NCBI RefSeq assembly: GCF_000259195.1
Contig: NZ_JH650765.1
Span: 82,713 to 117,923, forward strand
DNA length: 35,211 nucleotides
Direction: 5' to 3'
DNA from: Pseudomonas donghuensis
Lineage (GTDB): Bacteria > Pseudomonadota > Gammaproteobacteria > Pseudomonadales > Pseudomonadaceae
In this document: positions 25,787-34,719 of the stretch, one piece after another
Position numbering within the stretch: the first letter of the stretch is position 1
Layout: every line of letters begins with the position of its first letter
The notes under the pieces: generated by a model
Database searches by the model: none
What the model saw: only the letters and a program-made list of their open reading frames with translations
What the model was told of the DNA's origin: nothing
Program-made: the position numbers and the translations under genes

Positions 25787-26158
25787 ATGAGTTCGTCATC
25801 CTCTGCCGCCGCCACCGCACGGCTAGACCGCATCCTCGCCGACGCCAAGCGCGACAAGGAAATGGGCTACCGTGACAAGGCCCTGCGCATGTACCCGCAC
25901 GTGTGTGGCCGCTGCGCCCGCGAGTTCGCCGGCAAGCGCCTGAGCGAGCTGACCGTGCACCACCGTGACCACAACCACGACAACAACCCCCAGGACGGCT
26001 CCAACTGGGAGCTGCTGTGCCTGTACTGTCACGACAACGAACACGCCCGCTACACCGACCAGCAGTACTTCAGCGAAGGCTCGACCAGCAGCCCGACCAT
26101 CGCCAAGGCCACCCACAACCCGTTCGCGGGCCTGGCCGGCATGCTGAAAAAGGACTGA
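25787..26158 (+). CDS. yajD: YajD-family HNH nuclease
   Basis: A 123-residue HNH endonuclease-fold protein. The core reads CGRCAREF...LTVHHRDHNHDNNP...NWELLCLYCHDNEH: two CxxC zinc pairs around the HHxxHxxxN catalytic box. It matches E. coli YajD, whose substrate is unknown. ATG 25787 follows AAAAGGT; a longer frame from 25712 adds 25 unlikely residues. It is followed after 72 bases by the SpoU methyltransferase gene with its own -10-like box. Confidence 0.88.
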   Translation: MSSSSSAAATARLDRILADAKRDKEMGYRDKALRMYPHVCGRCAREFAGKRLSELTVHHRDHNHDNNPQDGSNWELLCLYCHDNEHARYTDQQYFSEGSTSSPTIAKATHNPFAGLAGMLKKD

Positions 26159-26195
26159 CTGCCCAAGCGCGCCCCCACAGGTGCCGGCAAGCCCG

Positions 26196-26201
26196 TATAA
26201 T
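26196..26201 (+). promoter_or_regulatory. -10 box before the RNA methyltransferase gene
   Basis: A perfect TATAAT lies 30 bases before the GTG start. No good -35 is visible at the right distance, so the promoter may be short or activator dependent. Confidence 0.4.
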
Positions 26202-26230
26202 CGCGTCTTTTTTGCGAAGGGCCCCGGCAC

Positions 26231-26701
26231 GTGGCGAACAAACGGTACAGCTGCATTGGTCTGTTCAACCCCAAGTCAGCAGAGAACGTAGGTTCGGTGA
26301 TGCGCGCTGCGGGTTGCTACGGCGTCAACTCGGTGTTCTACACCGGCAAGCGCTATGAGCGCGCCCGCGACTTCGTCACCGACACCAAGCGTGTGCACTA
26401 CGACATCCCGCTGATCGGCATCGACGACCTGCAGAAGATCATCCCCCTGGGCTGCACGCCGGTGGCGGTGGAGCTGGTCGACGGCGCCCGGCCGCTGCCC
26501 GAGTACACCCACCCGGACCGCGCGATCTATATCTTCGGCCCTGAAGACGGCTCCCTCGACCCGAGCGTGCGTGCCTGGTGCGAAGAGACCATCTACATCC
26601 CGACCAACGGTTGCATGAACCTGGCCGCCACCGTCAACGTGGTGCTCTATGACCGCCTGGCCAAAGGCCTGAACACCCGCTCCGGGCCGAAGTTCAAGTA
26701 A
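26231..26701 (+). CDS. SpoU/TrmH-family RNA methyltransferase
   Basis: A 156-residue SAM-dependent SPOUT methyltransferase without an extra RNA-binding domain. The three motifs are present: SAENVGSVMRAAGCYG (motif 1, N...G...R), IYIFGPEDGSLDPSV (motif 2) and IPTNGCMNLAATVNVVLYDRL (motif 3, forming the knot that holds SAM). Likely substrate is the ribose of a tRNA or rRNA nucleotide, not determined. The start is GTG at 26231, with GAAGGG upstream. Confidence 0.9.
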   Translation: MANKRYSCIGLFNPKSAENVGSVMRAAGCYGVNSVFYTGKRYERARDFVTDTKRVHYDIPLIGIDDLQKIIPLGCTPVAVELVDGARPLPEYTHPDRAIYIFGPEDGSLDPSVRAWCEETIYIPTNGCMNLAATVNVVLYDRLAKGLNTRSGPKFK

Positions 26702-26767
26702 CTCGACTGAACAGCCCGGCCTGCCCGGCGGTCTGCTGTAGACCATCGCCCCTACTGGAGAATGACC

Positions 26768-27133
26768 ATGTCCGAGAAACAGACGCTTATCCCGGCCAAC
26801 TCAGCGCAGATGGCCAGTGAACATAACGTCCACGGCTGGGAACGCGCAGGTTCCGTCGCCACCGGGGTAATCATGGTCGGCAAGGGCCTGCGCCGTGGTG
26901 GCTTGCTGGGGATGATTCAGGTGGCGGTCGGCGGGGTTGCCCTGGCCCGTGGCATTACCGGCCACAGCTCGGTGAAAAGCCTGATCGAGCGCGGCCGCAG
27001 CGATCTGGACAACCTCCGCGCCAAGGTCGAACGCAGCGGCGCCGAGCTGCAAGCACTCAAGGCCAACGCCGCAGCCGCCCCCCGTGGCACCACGGTGACC
27101 GGCAACGACGCCCTGAAAGACCCCAGGCCTTAA
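26768..27133 (+). CDS. YgaP-like transmembrane-domain (DUF2892) protein
   Basis: A 121-residue protein with the DUF2892 core NVHGWERAGSVATGVIMVGKGLRRGGLLGMIQVAVGGVALARGITGHSS (residues ~18-66), written here in shorter pieces: WERAGSVATGVIMV and GGVALARGITGHS. Unlike YgaP it has no rhodanese domain. A helical, charged C-terminal part follows. ATG 26768 is better placed than 26762, since GGAG lies seven bases before it. Its stop overlaps that of the convergent metallopeptidase-like gene. Confidence 0.8.
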   Translation: MSEKQTLIPANSAQMASEHNVHGWERAGSVATGVIMVGKGLRRGGLLGMIQVAVGGVALARGITGHSSVKSLIERGRSDLDNLRAKVERSGAELQALKANAAAAPRGTTVTGNDALKDPRP

Positions 27134-28350
27134 CGCAACAGCGGGCTCTGCAGCACCTCGGAGGATTTGCCCAGCACGCTTTCGCTGAGCTGGATGAACT
27201 CCGCGGTGCTAACGCTGTTCAGGCGCATCATCGCCCGGGTGACATCATCCAGTGAACGCTGGTTGTGGGTGTGCAGGCGGATTTCCTGGTCCAGCGCCCG
27301 CAACAGCAGCACGCCACGGGCGATCACCGCGCTGTCGACCTGCTCGCCGCGCAAACTGCTGACCTTCTTGCCACTGCGCTCAAGGCTCGCCTGCTGGGCC
27401 TGATAGCGCTCCTCGGTCATGCCACCGGCACGGCGCAGCAGTTCGCTGGCGTAATACTCGGCCAGGCTCTCGCCAATCCAGTCGCTGTCCTCGCGGTCGT
27501 TGATCTGCGCCAACACATGCACCAGTTCGCGCAGCACCGGGCTTGAGCCGTTCTCGCCAACCAGCGGGCGGCTGCTGTGCAGGTAAATGGAGTGATGCCC
27601 GGCGCGGGCGCCACGCCACAGCTCATCCCGGGCGCCGACCAGTAACAGCTTGGGCGGATTGCGCGGGAACACCGCCTGCAGCTGCGGCCAGACAAAGGTC
27701 AGCAAGGTCAGGTTGTCCAGGCGGCGCATGGCCTGGCCTTGCGGCGCGGCGACGCTGACGTCGGTTTCGCCCAGGCGCGCGCGGCGGGTACCGATGGTGC
27801 CGGCGAGCATCCAGCCGGTCGGGCGGTCGAACAGCCGCGAGACGTTGTCGATGCGAAAACGGTGCTTGCCAATGCGCGGCCACGGCGTCTCGACGCTTTT
27901 CCAGCCCTTGGGCAGCTCGAAACTCAGGCGCGCCACCAGTTCGGTACCGTCGTGCTGGTCCAGGCGCGCCGGCGGCACCAGGTCGTCACCGCGAAACAGC
28001 GCCCAGCCCGGGGTCATGCGGGTTTCATAGGCGCCGCCCTTGAGCCGCTGGCTCAGGCGCACCTTATAGCTCAGCTGGCTCTTGCCTGGCGCCGGTTGCC
28101 AGTGGCCGCGCTGATCGCCGCCCTGCAGCTGCCATTGGCCGTCGGCCTTGAAGTCGCTGTAGGCGCCGTCCTTGCCCAGGTCGAAGTCCAGGCTGCGCAC
28201 GCTGGCGCCGTCTGCCAGGGTCAGGCGCACTTCGGCCTGCTCGCTTTGTGGCAGCAAGCGCACGTGGTAATCCAGATCGACTTTTTTCGCCCAGGCCGGC
28301 GAACTGGCCAGCAGGCCCAGCACCAGCCACCCATGGCAACGCACACGCAT
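27130..28350 (-). CDS. Exported M61-like metallopeptidase homologue with altered HExxH
   Basis: A 406-residue protein with a signal peptide (MRVRCHGWLVLGLLASSPAWA). The C-terminal half resembles a gluzincin catalytic domain: SSPVLRELVHVLAQ followed by SDWIGESLAEYYASELL. The usual HExxH appears as Arg274-Glu-Leu-Val-His278, and the third ligand Glu294 is kept. Arg274 is encoded by CGC; a single base change from CAC would account for it. It thus looks like a zinc-peptidase relative that has lost one ligand. GAGGAG precedes the ATG, and it lies 50 bases after the YcgN gene. Family naming is by motif, so approximate. Confidence 0.7.
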   Translation of the reverse strand: MRVRCHGWLVLGLLASSPAWAKKVDLDYHVRLLPQSEQAEVRLTLADGASVRSLDFDLGKDGAYSDFKADGQWQLQGGDQRGHWQPAPGKSQLSYKVRLSQRLKGGAYETRMTPGWALFRGDDLVPPARLDQHDGTELVARLSFELPKGWKSVETPWPRIGKHRFRIDNVSRLFDRPTGWMLAGTIGTRRARLGETDVSVAAPQGQAMRRLDNLTLLTFVWPQLQAVFPRNPPKLLLVGARDELWRGARAGHHSIYLHSSRPLVGENGSSPVLRELVHVLAQINDREDSDWIGESLAEYYASELLRRAGGMTEERYQAQQASLERSGKKVSSLRGEQVDSAVIARGVLLLRALDQEIRLHTHNQRSLDDVTRAMMRLNSVSTAEFIQLSESVLGKSSEVLQSPLLR

Positions 28351-28400
28351 ACAGAAACTCCTCGTTCCCCCAAACGCGATCCCCGACAAGCCTCTGCAGC

Positions 28401-28850
28401 TCAACCGGCGCGGAAAATCAGATAGTCTTCCCAGTCGTCCTCATCGACGCTGTCTTCGCTGAGCATGCGCCCGGATTGTGAAATCCGTTGCTTGTGCACC
28501 TGCTCACGGTCACCACACACCAGGTGGTGCCAGTCGGGCAGGTCCTTGCCCTCGCTGACCAGGCGGTAGCCGCAAGTGGTGGGCAGCCATTTGAACTGAT
28601 CGGCCTTGCCCGGCGTCAGCTGGATGCAGTCAGGCACGATCTGCATCCGCTTCGGGTAGTTGCTGCACTGGCAGGTCTTCATGTCCAGAAGTTTGCAGGC
28701 GATACGCGTGTAATAGACGCTGTTGTCGTCTTCATCTTCAAGCTTTTGCAGGCAGCACAAGCCACAGCCGTCACACAGCGACTCCCACTCCTGCGGGTCG
28801 AGTTGCTCGAGGGTTTTACGCATCCAGAATGGAGCGGCGTTGGCAGTCAT
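28401..28850 (-). CDS. ycgN: YcgN family cysteine-cluster protein
   Basis: A 149-residue cytosolic protein with the conserved cysteine cluster [15 protein letters not shown], then [18 protein letters not shown] and PDCIQLTPG...[10 protein letters not shown]. The arrangement matches E. coli YcgN along the whole length. The cluster probably binds iron or zinc; the function is unknown. ATG 28850 is used; a TTG at 28871 has no ribosome site. It is divergent from the nitroreductase gene and first in a pair with the metallopeptidase-like gene. Confidence 0.92.
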   Translation of the reverse strand: MTANAAPFWMRKTLEQLDPQEWESLCDGCGLCCLQKLEDEDDNSVYYTRIACKLLDMKTCQCSNYPKRMQIVPDCIQLTPGKADQFKWLPTTCGYRLVSEGKDLPDWHHLVCGDREQVHKQRISQSGRMLSEDSVDEDDWEDYLIFRAG

Positions 28851-28998
28851 GTAGCGGGTGTCCTGTTTCAATTCGTGCGCGGCGGCGCGGCGGCGCCAGT
28901 CTAGGGCCTGTCACCGGCCATTGCCAGACCGCTTGTCAGCGCTCATATGACACAGTAGTTTGACCAGCGGTCACCACCCCAACCCTCAGGAACTCAAG

Positions 28999-29592
28999 AT
29001 GAGTGCAAATCCTCGCGTTGCCGATCACGCCATCAACGAACAGTTCATCCAGCGCTGGTCGCCGCGCGCCTTCACCGGCGAGCCGATCGACCAGGCCACC
29101 CTGCTGAGCTTCCTTGAAGCCGCACGCTGGGCCCCTTCGGCCTACAACTCGCAGCCCTGGCGCTTTCTCTACGCCCGCCGCGACACGCCGAACTGGGAAC
29201 GCTTCCTCGGCTTGCTCAACGAATTCAACCGCAGTTGGGCCCAGCACGCTTCGGCGCTGGTGATCATCATGTCCAAGACCACCTTCACCGCGCCTGGTGC
29301 CAGCGAAGAAACCCCGGCGTTGTGGCACACCTTCGACACCGGCTCGGCCTGGGGCCACCTGGCGTTGCAGGCCAGCCTGAGCGGCTGGCACACCCACGGC
29401 ATGGCCGGTTTCGACCAGGAACTGACCCGCAGGGAGCTGAAGATTCCTGAAGGCTATGCCCTGCACGCGGCGGTGGCGATCGGCAAGCTGGGCGACAAGT
29501 CGACCCTCGCTGAAGGCCTTCAGGCGCGGGAAGTGCCAAGCCCGCGGCGGCCATTGAGCGAGTTGGCGGCTGAGGGTGATTTCAGCCTTTGA
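28999..29592 (+). CDS. Nitroreductase family flavoprotein
   Basis: A 197-residue FMN-binding oxidoreductase. It begins with the family pattern QFIQRWSPRAFTGEPID and LLSFLEAARWAPSAYNSQPWRFLYARR, whose RxSxRxF and SxxNxQPW residues hold FMN. DTGSAWGHLALQASLSGWHTHGMAGFD is the later conserved segment, and VAIGKLGDKSTL ends it. AGGA lies seven bases before the ATG. Such proteins reduce nitro compounds, quinones or flavins with NAD(P)H; the physiological substrate is not evident. Confidence 0.9.
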   Translation: MSANPRVADHAINEQFIQRWSPRAFTGEPIDQATLLSFLEAARWAPSAYNSQPWRFLYARRDTPNWERFLGLLNEFNRSWAQHASALVIIMSKTTFTAPGASEETPALWHTFDTGSAWGHLALQASLSGWHTHGMAGFDQELTRRELKIPEGYALHAAVAIGKLGDKSTLAEGLQAREVPSPRRPLSELAAEGDFSL

Positions 29593-29598
29593 TTTTCA

Positions 29599-29680
29599 GG
29601 GCTGCTCTGCAGCCCATCGCTGGCAAGGCCAGCTCCCACAGGGTCAGCGGTGCCTACAAAACCTGTGGGAGCCGGCGACG
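29599..29680. repeat. REP pair (second type), one arm degenerate, with hairpin
   Basis: GGGCTGC-TCT-GCAGCCC (29599-29615) follows the nitroreductase stop. A full REP arm lies at 29615-29641 (CATCGCTGGCAAGGCCAGCT...), and a shortened partner CCTGTGGGAGCCGGCGACG at 29662-29680. The element runs up to the convergent dehydrogenase gene's stop. Confidence 0.7.
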
Positions 29681-29683
29681 CTT

Positions 29684-30622
29684 TTAATAGCCGCGCTGAA
29701 AGTCCACTTCCCCGCGTAACGCTTCACCCGCCTGATACGCCCGCAGATTCTCGACAAACACGCGCACCATCGCCGCCGGCGAGGTCGGTGCCGAGCTGTG
29801 CCCGGTCAACAGCAAGCCCCAGGCGGTCCAGAACGGATGGCGCTGGGGCAACGGTTCCTGGCGGCAGACATCGATTACCGCGCCGGCCAGATGGCCCTTC
29901 TTCAAGGCTTCGACCAGGTCGGCATCGACCACCGCGACGCCGCGCCCGGCATTGATGAACAAGGCCTCGGGGTTGAAGCGCTGGAACAGCGCGGCGTCAT
30001 ACAGGTCATGGGTCGCCGGGGTGTCGGGCAGCAGGTTGATGACATAATCGACCTGCCCGACCAGACGGCCAAGGTCCTCAAGGCCTGCCACTTCGATAAA
30101 CGGCGCCTGCTCGCGCGCTTGGCTGGCAATGCCGTACAACTGTACGCCAAACGGCAGCAGGAACTCCGCCACCCGCTGACCGATATCGCCGGTGCCGACG
30201 ATCAGCGCCCGGCGCCCTTCCAGGCTGCGCCCGGGGCGGTCATCCCACTTGCGCTCGACCTGGCTGACCAGCCGTGCCAGCACCTCGCGCTCGTGGCCAA
30301 GCATGTAGGTAAGCACGTACTCGGCCATGACCTGGCCAAAGATCCCCACCGCCCGGGTCAGGCGATAATTGCGCTGCAGGCCGTCAGCCAGCAACGGCGT
30401 GATCCCGGCCCAGGTCGATTGCAACCACTGGGGCTGATGGCCCTGGCGCAACAAGGTCGCCAAGAGGTCCGGCTGGCCCAGCCATACCGGGCTGTCAGCG
30501 GCCAGCCGCGCAAGTTCCGCCGAGTCGCCACTGTTCAGGACCTCCAGGTCCGGTGCCGCTTCGCGCAACAGGCGAGCGTAGAGGGCATGATCCTGTTCAG
30601 CGATCAAAACACGCATGTTCAT
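29684..30622 (-). CDS. D-2-hydroxyacid dehydrogenase (glyoxylate/hydroxypyruvate reductase type)
   Basis: A 312-residue NAD(P)H-dependent dehydrogenase. The nucleotide-binding GTGDIGQRVAEFLLPFG sits near residue 142. The catalytic Arg is in FINAGRGVAVVD, the Glu in VIDVCRQEPLPQRHPFW, and the His in LLLTGHSSAPTSP. Substrate could be glyoxylate, hydroxypyruvate or a similar 2-oxoacid. AAGG precedes the ATG at 30622. It follows ycgL by 58 bases and is probably the third gene of the rnd-ycgL operon. Confidence 0.92.
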   Translation of the reverse strand: MNMRVLIAEQDHALYARLLREAAPDLEVLNSGDSAELARLAADSPVWLGQPDLLATLLRQGHQPQWLQSTWAGITPLLADGLQRNYRLTRAVGIFGQVMAEYVLTYMLGHEREVLARLVSQVERKWDDRPGRSLEGRRALIVGTGDIGQRVAEFLLPFGVQLYGIASQAREQAPFIEVAGLEDLGRLVGQVDYVINLLPDTPATHDLYDAALFQRFNPEALFINAGRGVAVVDADLVEALKKGHLAGAVIDVCRQEPLPQRHPFWTAWGLLLTGHSSAPTSPAAMVRVFVENLRAYQAGEALRGEVDFQRGY

Positions 30623-30680
30623 AACAACCTTGGGTAACGGCGAAAGCCGCCAGGGGCTGGCGGCGTATCAGATAGGGAGG

Positions 30681-30974
30681 TCAGACCGGATCGTTGCGGC
30701 GCAGCAGCTCTTCGGGCAGGTGCTCGATGTACTCGTCCTCGGCGGGCGGCATCTGCAGGTGGTAACCCTGCTGCTCGAGGTTTTCCAGAACCTTGGCGAT
30801 ATCTTCGCGGGCCAGCTTGCGCTCCGGGCTCAGCACCAGGTCGAAGGCATGCACTGGGGTACCGAAGAACGGCAGCAGGCCTTCGGGCACACGCTCCAGG
30901 CCGTCAGCCTTGAGCACGTACAGATACATTTCGTTCTTGCGGGGGCTCTTGTAGATCGAGCAGATACGTTTCAT
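30681..30974 (-). CDS. ycgL: YcgL domain protein
   Basis: A 97-residue protein beginning [20 protein letters not shown], with the family's [27 protein letters not shown] core. It is a small alpha/beta protein of unknown function, commonly encoded beside RNase D in Pseudomonas. The ATG at 30974 overlaps the rnd stop by four bases, so translation is coupled. Confidence 0.92.
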   Translation of the reverse strand: MKRICSIYKSPRKNEMYLYVLKADGLERVPEGLLPFFGTPVHAFDLVLSPERKLAREDIAKVLENLEQQGYHLQMPPAEDEYIEHLPEELLRRNDPV

Positions 30975-32104
30975 GAAGGGTCTCCGGCGCCCGCCAGGCA
31001 ATCGAGCAGCGCCTGCCCCATGCGCTCACGGCGCCAGCCGCGCAGCGACTCGGGGAGTTGATAGGGTCCGTTGGGGTAACCGCTCTTGAGCAGCAGTTCC
31101 AGGGGTTTCTTGCGCAGCATCAGCTCGGGGGCGATGCTCAGGCGTTCGGCCTCGGCCTGGCCGATGGCGCGCAGTTGCTTGAGCAGCACCGAGGCTTCGA
31201 TCGGCAGCGGCTCGGGCACCGCTGGCGGCCATTGCTCCGGCGGCAGGCTGGCAGCCTGCTTGATCAGGCCGAGCAGGAACTCGCCATCCTGACGGATGGT
31301 GCGCGGGTGCATGTCTTCGATCTTGGCCAGCGCCGACAGCGAATCCGGCTGGGTGCGGGCCATGGGCCACAAGGCGTTTTCGCGGACGATGCGGTTACGC
31401 GGCAGGTCGCGGGCACGGGCTTCGCGTTCGCGCCAGGCGCACAGCTCGCGCAGTACCGCCAGTTGCGCGCGCGACAACTTCCAGGCCAGCTTGGCCTCGC
31501 GGTACAGCTCGTACGGGTCGGTTTCGCGGCGCAACTGGGCAACCAGCTCGGCACCGTCCTCGAGGACCCAGGCGTGTTTGTCGGCGGACAGCTGCGGGCG
31601 CAGGCGCTCGTACAGTTCGGCCAGGTGCACGGCGTCTTCGGCAGCGTAGCTGACCTGGGTTTCCGACAACGGGCGTTGCAGCCAGTCGGAACGGGTTTCG
31701 CCCTTGGGCAGGTCGATGCCGAGCACCTCCTGAACCAGGCGCGAATAGCCCATGGAGAAACCCAGGTTGAGGTAACCGGCGGCCAGCTGGGTGTCGAACA
31801 ATGGCGCCGGCAGGCTGCCGGTCAGGCGCGACAGCACTTCGAGGTCTTCGCTGCAGGCATGCAGGACCTTGATCACCTGCGGATCTTCAAGCAGTCCGGC
31901 CAGCGGCTGCCAGTCGCCGATCCGCAGCGGGTCGATCAGGTAGGCCCGCGCCCCGTCACCGACCTGGATCAAACCGGCTTTCGGATAGAAGGTATCGACC
32001 CGCATGAACTCGGTGTCGAGTGCCACGAAGGGCAGCGTGCGCCACTGCTGGCAATGCTCTGCCAGGCTGCGGTCGTCACAAATCCAGTGAATATCGATGG
32101 CCAC
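30971..32104 (-). CDS. rnd: Ribonuclease D
   Basis: A 377-residue 3'-5' exoribonuclease of the DEDD-y class that trims tRNA precursors. Motif Exo[11 protein letters not shown] gives Asp30 and Glu32, ExoII is [12 protein letters not shown], Exo[16 protein letters not shown]. An HRDC domain follows ([26 protein letters not shown]) and a second HRDC-like region at the C-terminus. The start is GTG at 32104 with GGGAG six bases upstream; an in-frame extension to 32152 is unsupported. First gene of rnd-ycgL-dehydrogenase. Confidence 0.95.
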   Translation of the reverse strand: MAIDIHWICDDRSLAEHCQQWRTLPFVALDTEFMRVDTFYPKAGLIQVGDGARAYLIDPLRIGDWQPLAGLLEDPQVIKVLHACSEDLEVLSRLTGSLPAPLFDTQLAAGYLNLGFSMGYSRLVQEVLGIDLPKGETRSDWLQRPLSETQVSYAAEDAVHLAELYERLRPQLSADKHAWVLEDGAELVAQLRRETDPYELYREAKLAWKLSRAQLAVLRELCAWREREARARDLPRNRIVRENALWPMARTQPDSLSALAKIEDMHPRTIRQDGEFLLGLIKQAASLPPEQWPPAVPEPLPIEASVLLKQLRAIGQAEAERLSIAPELMLRKKPLELLLKSGYPNGPYQLPESLRGWRRERMGQALLDCLAGAGDPS

Positions 32105-32203
32105 AAGGCTCTCCCACAAACAATGGCGCGCAGTATATACGGCGCAGGCCATCGTCGGGAAACCACTCGACCGCTATCCCTGCCGCCGTTACCGCGCCTG
32201 TGA

Positions 32204-33838
32204 TCAGTGTCTGGCCAGCATGGGCCGACAGCTGGCGAACAGGTCCAGCTGCGGCTTGTACAGGGCGGTGTGCACCTGCAGCAGGCCGAGCATGGAGTGG
32301 AACAGGTTGTCCTGGCTCAACGGCGCATTGCGGGCCTTTTGCAGGCAGTCGCTATCGACGCCGAAGCTGGCCTTGTAGCTGTCGGAAAACCACGCCAGCA
32401 GCGGCACGTGCTTCTGCTGCTCCGGTGCCAGCATGTAGGGCGTGCCGTGCAGGAACAGGTTGTATTCCCCAAGGGATTCGCCATGGTCGGACAGGTACAG
32501 CATGGCGGTGTCGACCTTGTCCTGCTTGCTGCGCAGGATGTCGATCAGCGACGCCAGGACATGGTCGGTGTACACCAGGGTGTTGTCGTAGGCATTGACG
32601 ATGCTGTCCTGGCTGCACTGGTTCAGGGCATTGCTGCGGCATACCGGGGTGAAGCGCTCGTATTCTTTCGGGTAACGCTTGTAGTAGTCCGGGCCGTGGC
32701 TGCCCATCTGGTGCAGCACCAGCACGGTGTCCTGTTGCAGGTTGTCGATGAAGCTGTCCAGGCCCTTGAGGAGGATGTCGTCGCGGCACTCGTCATCGGC
32801 GCACAGTGCCGGGTCCTTGACGTTGCTGACATTCTCGAACACAACCCGGTCGCAAGTGCCCTTGCAGCCGGACTGGTTGTCGCGCCAGCGCACCGCCAGC
32901 CCGGCCCGCTGCAGCACATCGAGCAGGCCTTCCTGGTTTTTGGCGGTGCTGGCGTCGTAATCCTTGCGGGTGAAGCCAGAGAACATGCACGGCACCGACA
33001 CGGCGGTTTCGGTGCCACAGGAGTGCACGTCGGTGAAGGCGATCAGGCCCTTTTCCTTGCTCAGCTGTGGGGTGGTATCGCGCCCGTAGCCCAGCACCCC
33101 GAAGTTCGGCGCGCGGGCGCTCTCGCCGACCACCAGCACGGTCAGCGACTTGCGCGTGCGTTGTTGCCAGGCCACGTCCAGTTTCGCGTCCTCGCCGATC
33201 TTGCGAAACGGCTTGGCGGCGCTGCCGACCCGCTCGCCCACATACCCCAGGGAGGCGCCGACGACATTGCTCGGCACCAGCAACAGGCGGATTTCATGGT
33301 GGTTGCGAAACAGCGAAGCCAAGCCTTGATAGTTCACCAACGCCACCGCCGCCAACACGACAATGCAGGCAACGCTGACGAGCAACTTGCCGACTAACTC
33401 ACGCACCCAGTTACGGTACAGCACCGGGGTGCTATACAACAATAAAGAAGGCAATACACCTAACACTACGATATATAAAAAAAGTTTCATCGAGAGCAGG
33501 TCACGTACTTCCGTGGCATTGGTCTCCATGGCATTACGGAGCATGCCCACATCAACCATCACGCCGTACTGGCTCATGAAGTAAGCCACCCCGGCGCTGA
33601 CCATGAACAGGCTGATCAACAGCGGTTTGAGCACGGGCCTGAAGGCCAGCAGGGTCAACACCAGGTTGAACGCACAGAGGATCAACACGCCAAACGCCAC
33701 GCGCAGCAGCAGGCCATGGCCATCGTTGGAAAGCACCGACGCCAGGTGTTGCCACAATAATGAGTTGAAGCCGATCAACAGGTACAGGCTGGCAAGCAAC
33801 GTGACCCATTCGGCCCGCAGGGGTTTGACCTTGAACAT
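32204..33838 (-). CDS. eptA: Lipid A phosphoethanolamine transferase
   Basis: A 544-residue inner-membrane enzyme that moves phosphoethanolamine from phosphatidylethanolamine to lipid A, lowering the negative charge and the binding of cationic peptides. Five N-terminal helices (for example LLASLYLLIGFNSLLW) are followed by a periplasmic sulfatase-fold domain. VVGESARAPNFGVLGYGRDTTP holds a metal-site Glu, CGTETAVSVPCMFSG the nucleophilic Thr (276 or 278), and LSDHGESLGE the Asp-His metal ligands. The cysteines expected for disulphides are present. The segment encoding residues 117-136 is markedly AT-rich. Confidence 0.93.
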   Translation of the reverse strand: MFKVKPLRAEWVTLLASLYLLIGFNSLLWQHLASVLSNDGHGLLLRVAFGVLILCAFNLVLTLLAFRPVLKPLLISLFMVSAGVAYFMSQYGVMVDVGMLRNAMETNATEVRDLLSMKLFLYIVVLGVLPSLLLYSTPVLYRNWVRELVGKLLVSVACIVVLAAVALVNYQGLASLFRNHHEIRLLLVPSNVVGASLGYVGERVGSAAKPFRKIGEDAKLDVAWQQRTRKSLTVLVVGESARAPNFGVLGYGRDTTPQLSKEKGLIAFTDVHSCGTETAVSVPCMFSGFTRKDYDASTAKNQEGLLDVLQRAGLAVRWRDNQSGCKGTCDRVVFENVSNVKDPALCADDECRDDILLKGLDSFIDNLQQDTVLVLHQMGSHGPDYYKRYPKEYERFTPVCRSNALNQCSQDSIVNAYDNTLVYTDHVLASLIDILRSKQDKVDTAMLYLSDHGESLGEYNLFLHGTPYMLAPEQQKHVPLLAWFSDSYKASFGVDSDCLQKARNAPLSQDNLFHSMLGLLQVHTALYKPQLDLFASCRPMLARH

Positions 33839-33932
33839 GATAATTCGCTTAGTTAAACGTCGGGAACAGTGCCCTTGCGGCACGGCCTGGAAACTGCCCG
33901 AACTGTAAGTAGCGAGTCATCAATTTTTTGTG

Positions 33933-33964
33933 AAAAAGACGCCAACAATTAGTCGACTGGCGTC
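33933..33964 (-). terminator. Intrinsic terminator upstream of eptA
   Basis: On the minus strand GACGCCA pairs with TGGCGTC around a 13-base loop and is followed by TTTTT (33933-33937). It should end the transcript of the CHMI-family gene, leaving eptA to a promoter within 33839-33932. Confidence 0.75.
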
Positions 33965-34007
33965 TATTTAATACGCCTGTTCAGCCTGTGTTCAGCCCGG
34001 CGTCTGT

Positions 34008-34373
34008 TTACCCCGGCAGATGCACTTTTGAATAAGAATCGCGATCAATATCGATCACCTCGACGCACAGCTGGATGTCCAGCCCCGGGGCGCCCGGCAG
34101 CGCGTCCTTGAGCACCTCCAGCAGGCTCGCCGACAACTGGCGTTTGATCTCGGCCGAGCGGCCGCTGAGGATCGCCAGCTTGATGTGGGCGAACCCGCGT
34201 TCCACCGGCGCCACGCCGACGCGAAAGCTGGCCAGGGCCACGGCGCGGCTCTTGATGTCGAGCTCTTCAGCAAACTGGCCGCTGCCCACCAGGGCATGGT
34301 TAAGACGCAGCAGCAGGCGATCGACCTCAAGGTTTTTCAGGTTGTCGCTGTATTCCACATGAAGGTGAGGCAT
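34008..34373 (-). CDS. 5-carboxymethyl-2-hydroxymuconate isomerase family protein
   Basis: A 121-residue tautomerase-fold protein. It begins MPHLHVEYSDNL, so Met removal would expose Pro1, the catalytic base in this superfamily. SFRVGVAPVERGFAHIKLAILSGRS is the family's middle stretch. The classical enzyme acts in homoprotocatechuate breakdown, but no hpa genes are nearby, so the actual substrate is uncertain. AGGA sits nine bases before the ATG. Confidence 0.88.
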   Translation of the reverse strand: MPHLHVEYSDNLKNLEVDRLLLRLNHALVGSGQFAEELDIKSRAVALASFRVGVAPVERGFAHIKLAILSGRSAEIKRQLSASLLEVLKDALPGAPGLDIQLCVEVIDIDRDSYSKVHLPG

Positions 34374-34492
34374 TGCACAAAGTCCTGGGGTGGGCAAATG
34401 TTGCAACAGACTACCCCAGCCGCGAAACCCGGCAAAGACGACTATCCTCTAAGTTCATGACTTCCACCCCACACCCCCGGAGAGGTGAAGAA

Positions 34493-34717
34493 ATGCCGGT
34501 CAAGCACGATTTACTCGCAGACCTGAATCTGACCAAGGATCAATTTCTCGCGAAGAAACAAAGTGACCCGCGGCTGAGTCAGCTGCATGAAGAGTACAAC
34601 CGCAAAGACGCCGAAGTCGTCGATGCCGAGAACAAAAGCGCCGCCGATGACACGGTCACCCGGCTACGCAAGGAACGCCTGAAGATCAAGGACGAGATCG
34701 TCGCCCACCTGAAGTAG
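34493..34717 (+). CDS. YdcH family (DUF465) protein
   Basis: A 74-residue, highly charged helical-hairpin protein: MPVKHDLLADLNLTKDQFLA...DPRLSQLHEEYNRKDAEV...VTRLRKERLKIKDEIVAHL. This is the DUF465 pattern (a short coiled-coil). GAGGTGAAGAA lies directly before the ATG. Function unknown. A REPIN follows immediately. Confidence 0.88.
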   Translation: MPVKHDLLADLNLTKDQFLAKKQSDPRLSQLHEEYNRKDAEVVDAENKSAADDTVTRLRKERLKIKDEIVAHLK

Positions 34718-34719
34718 CC

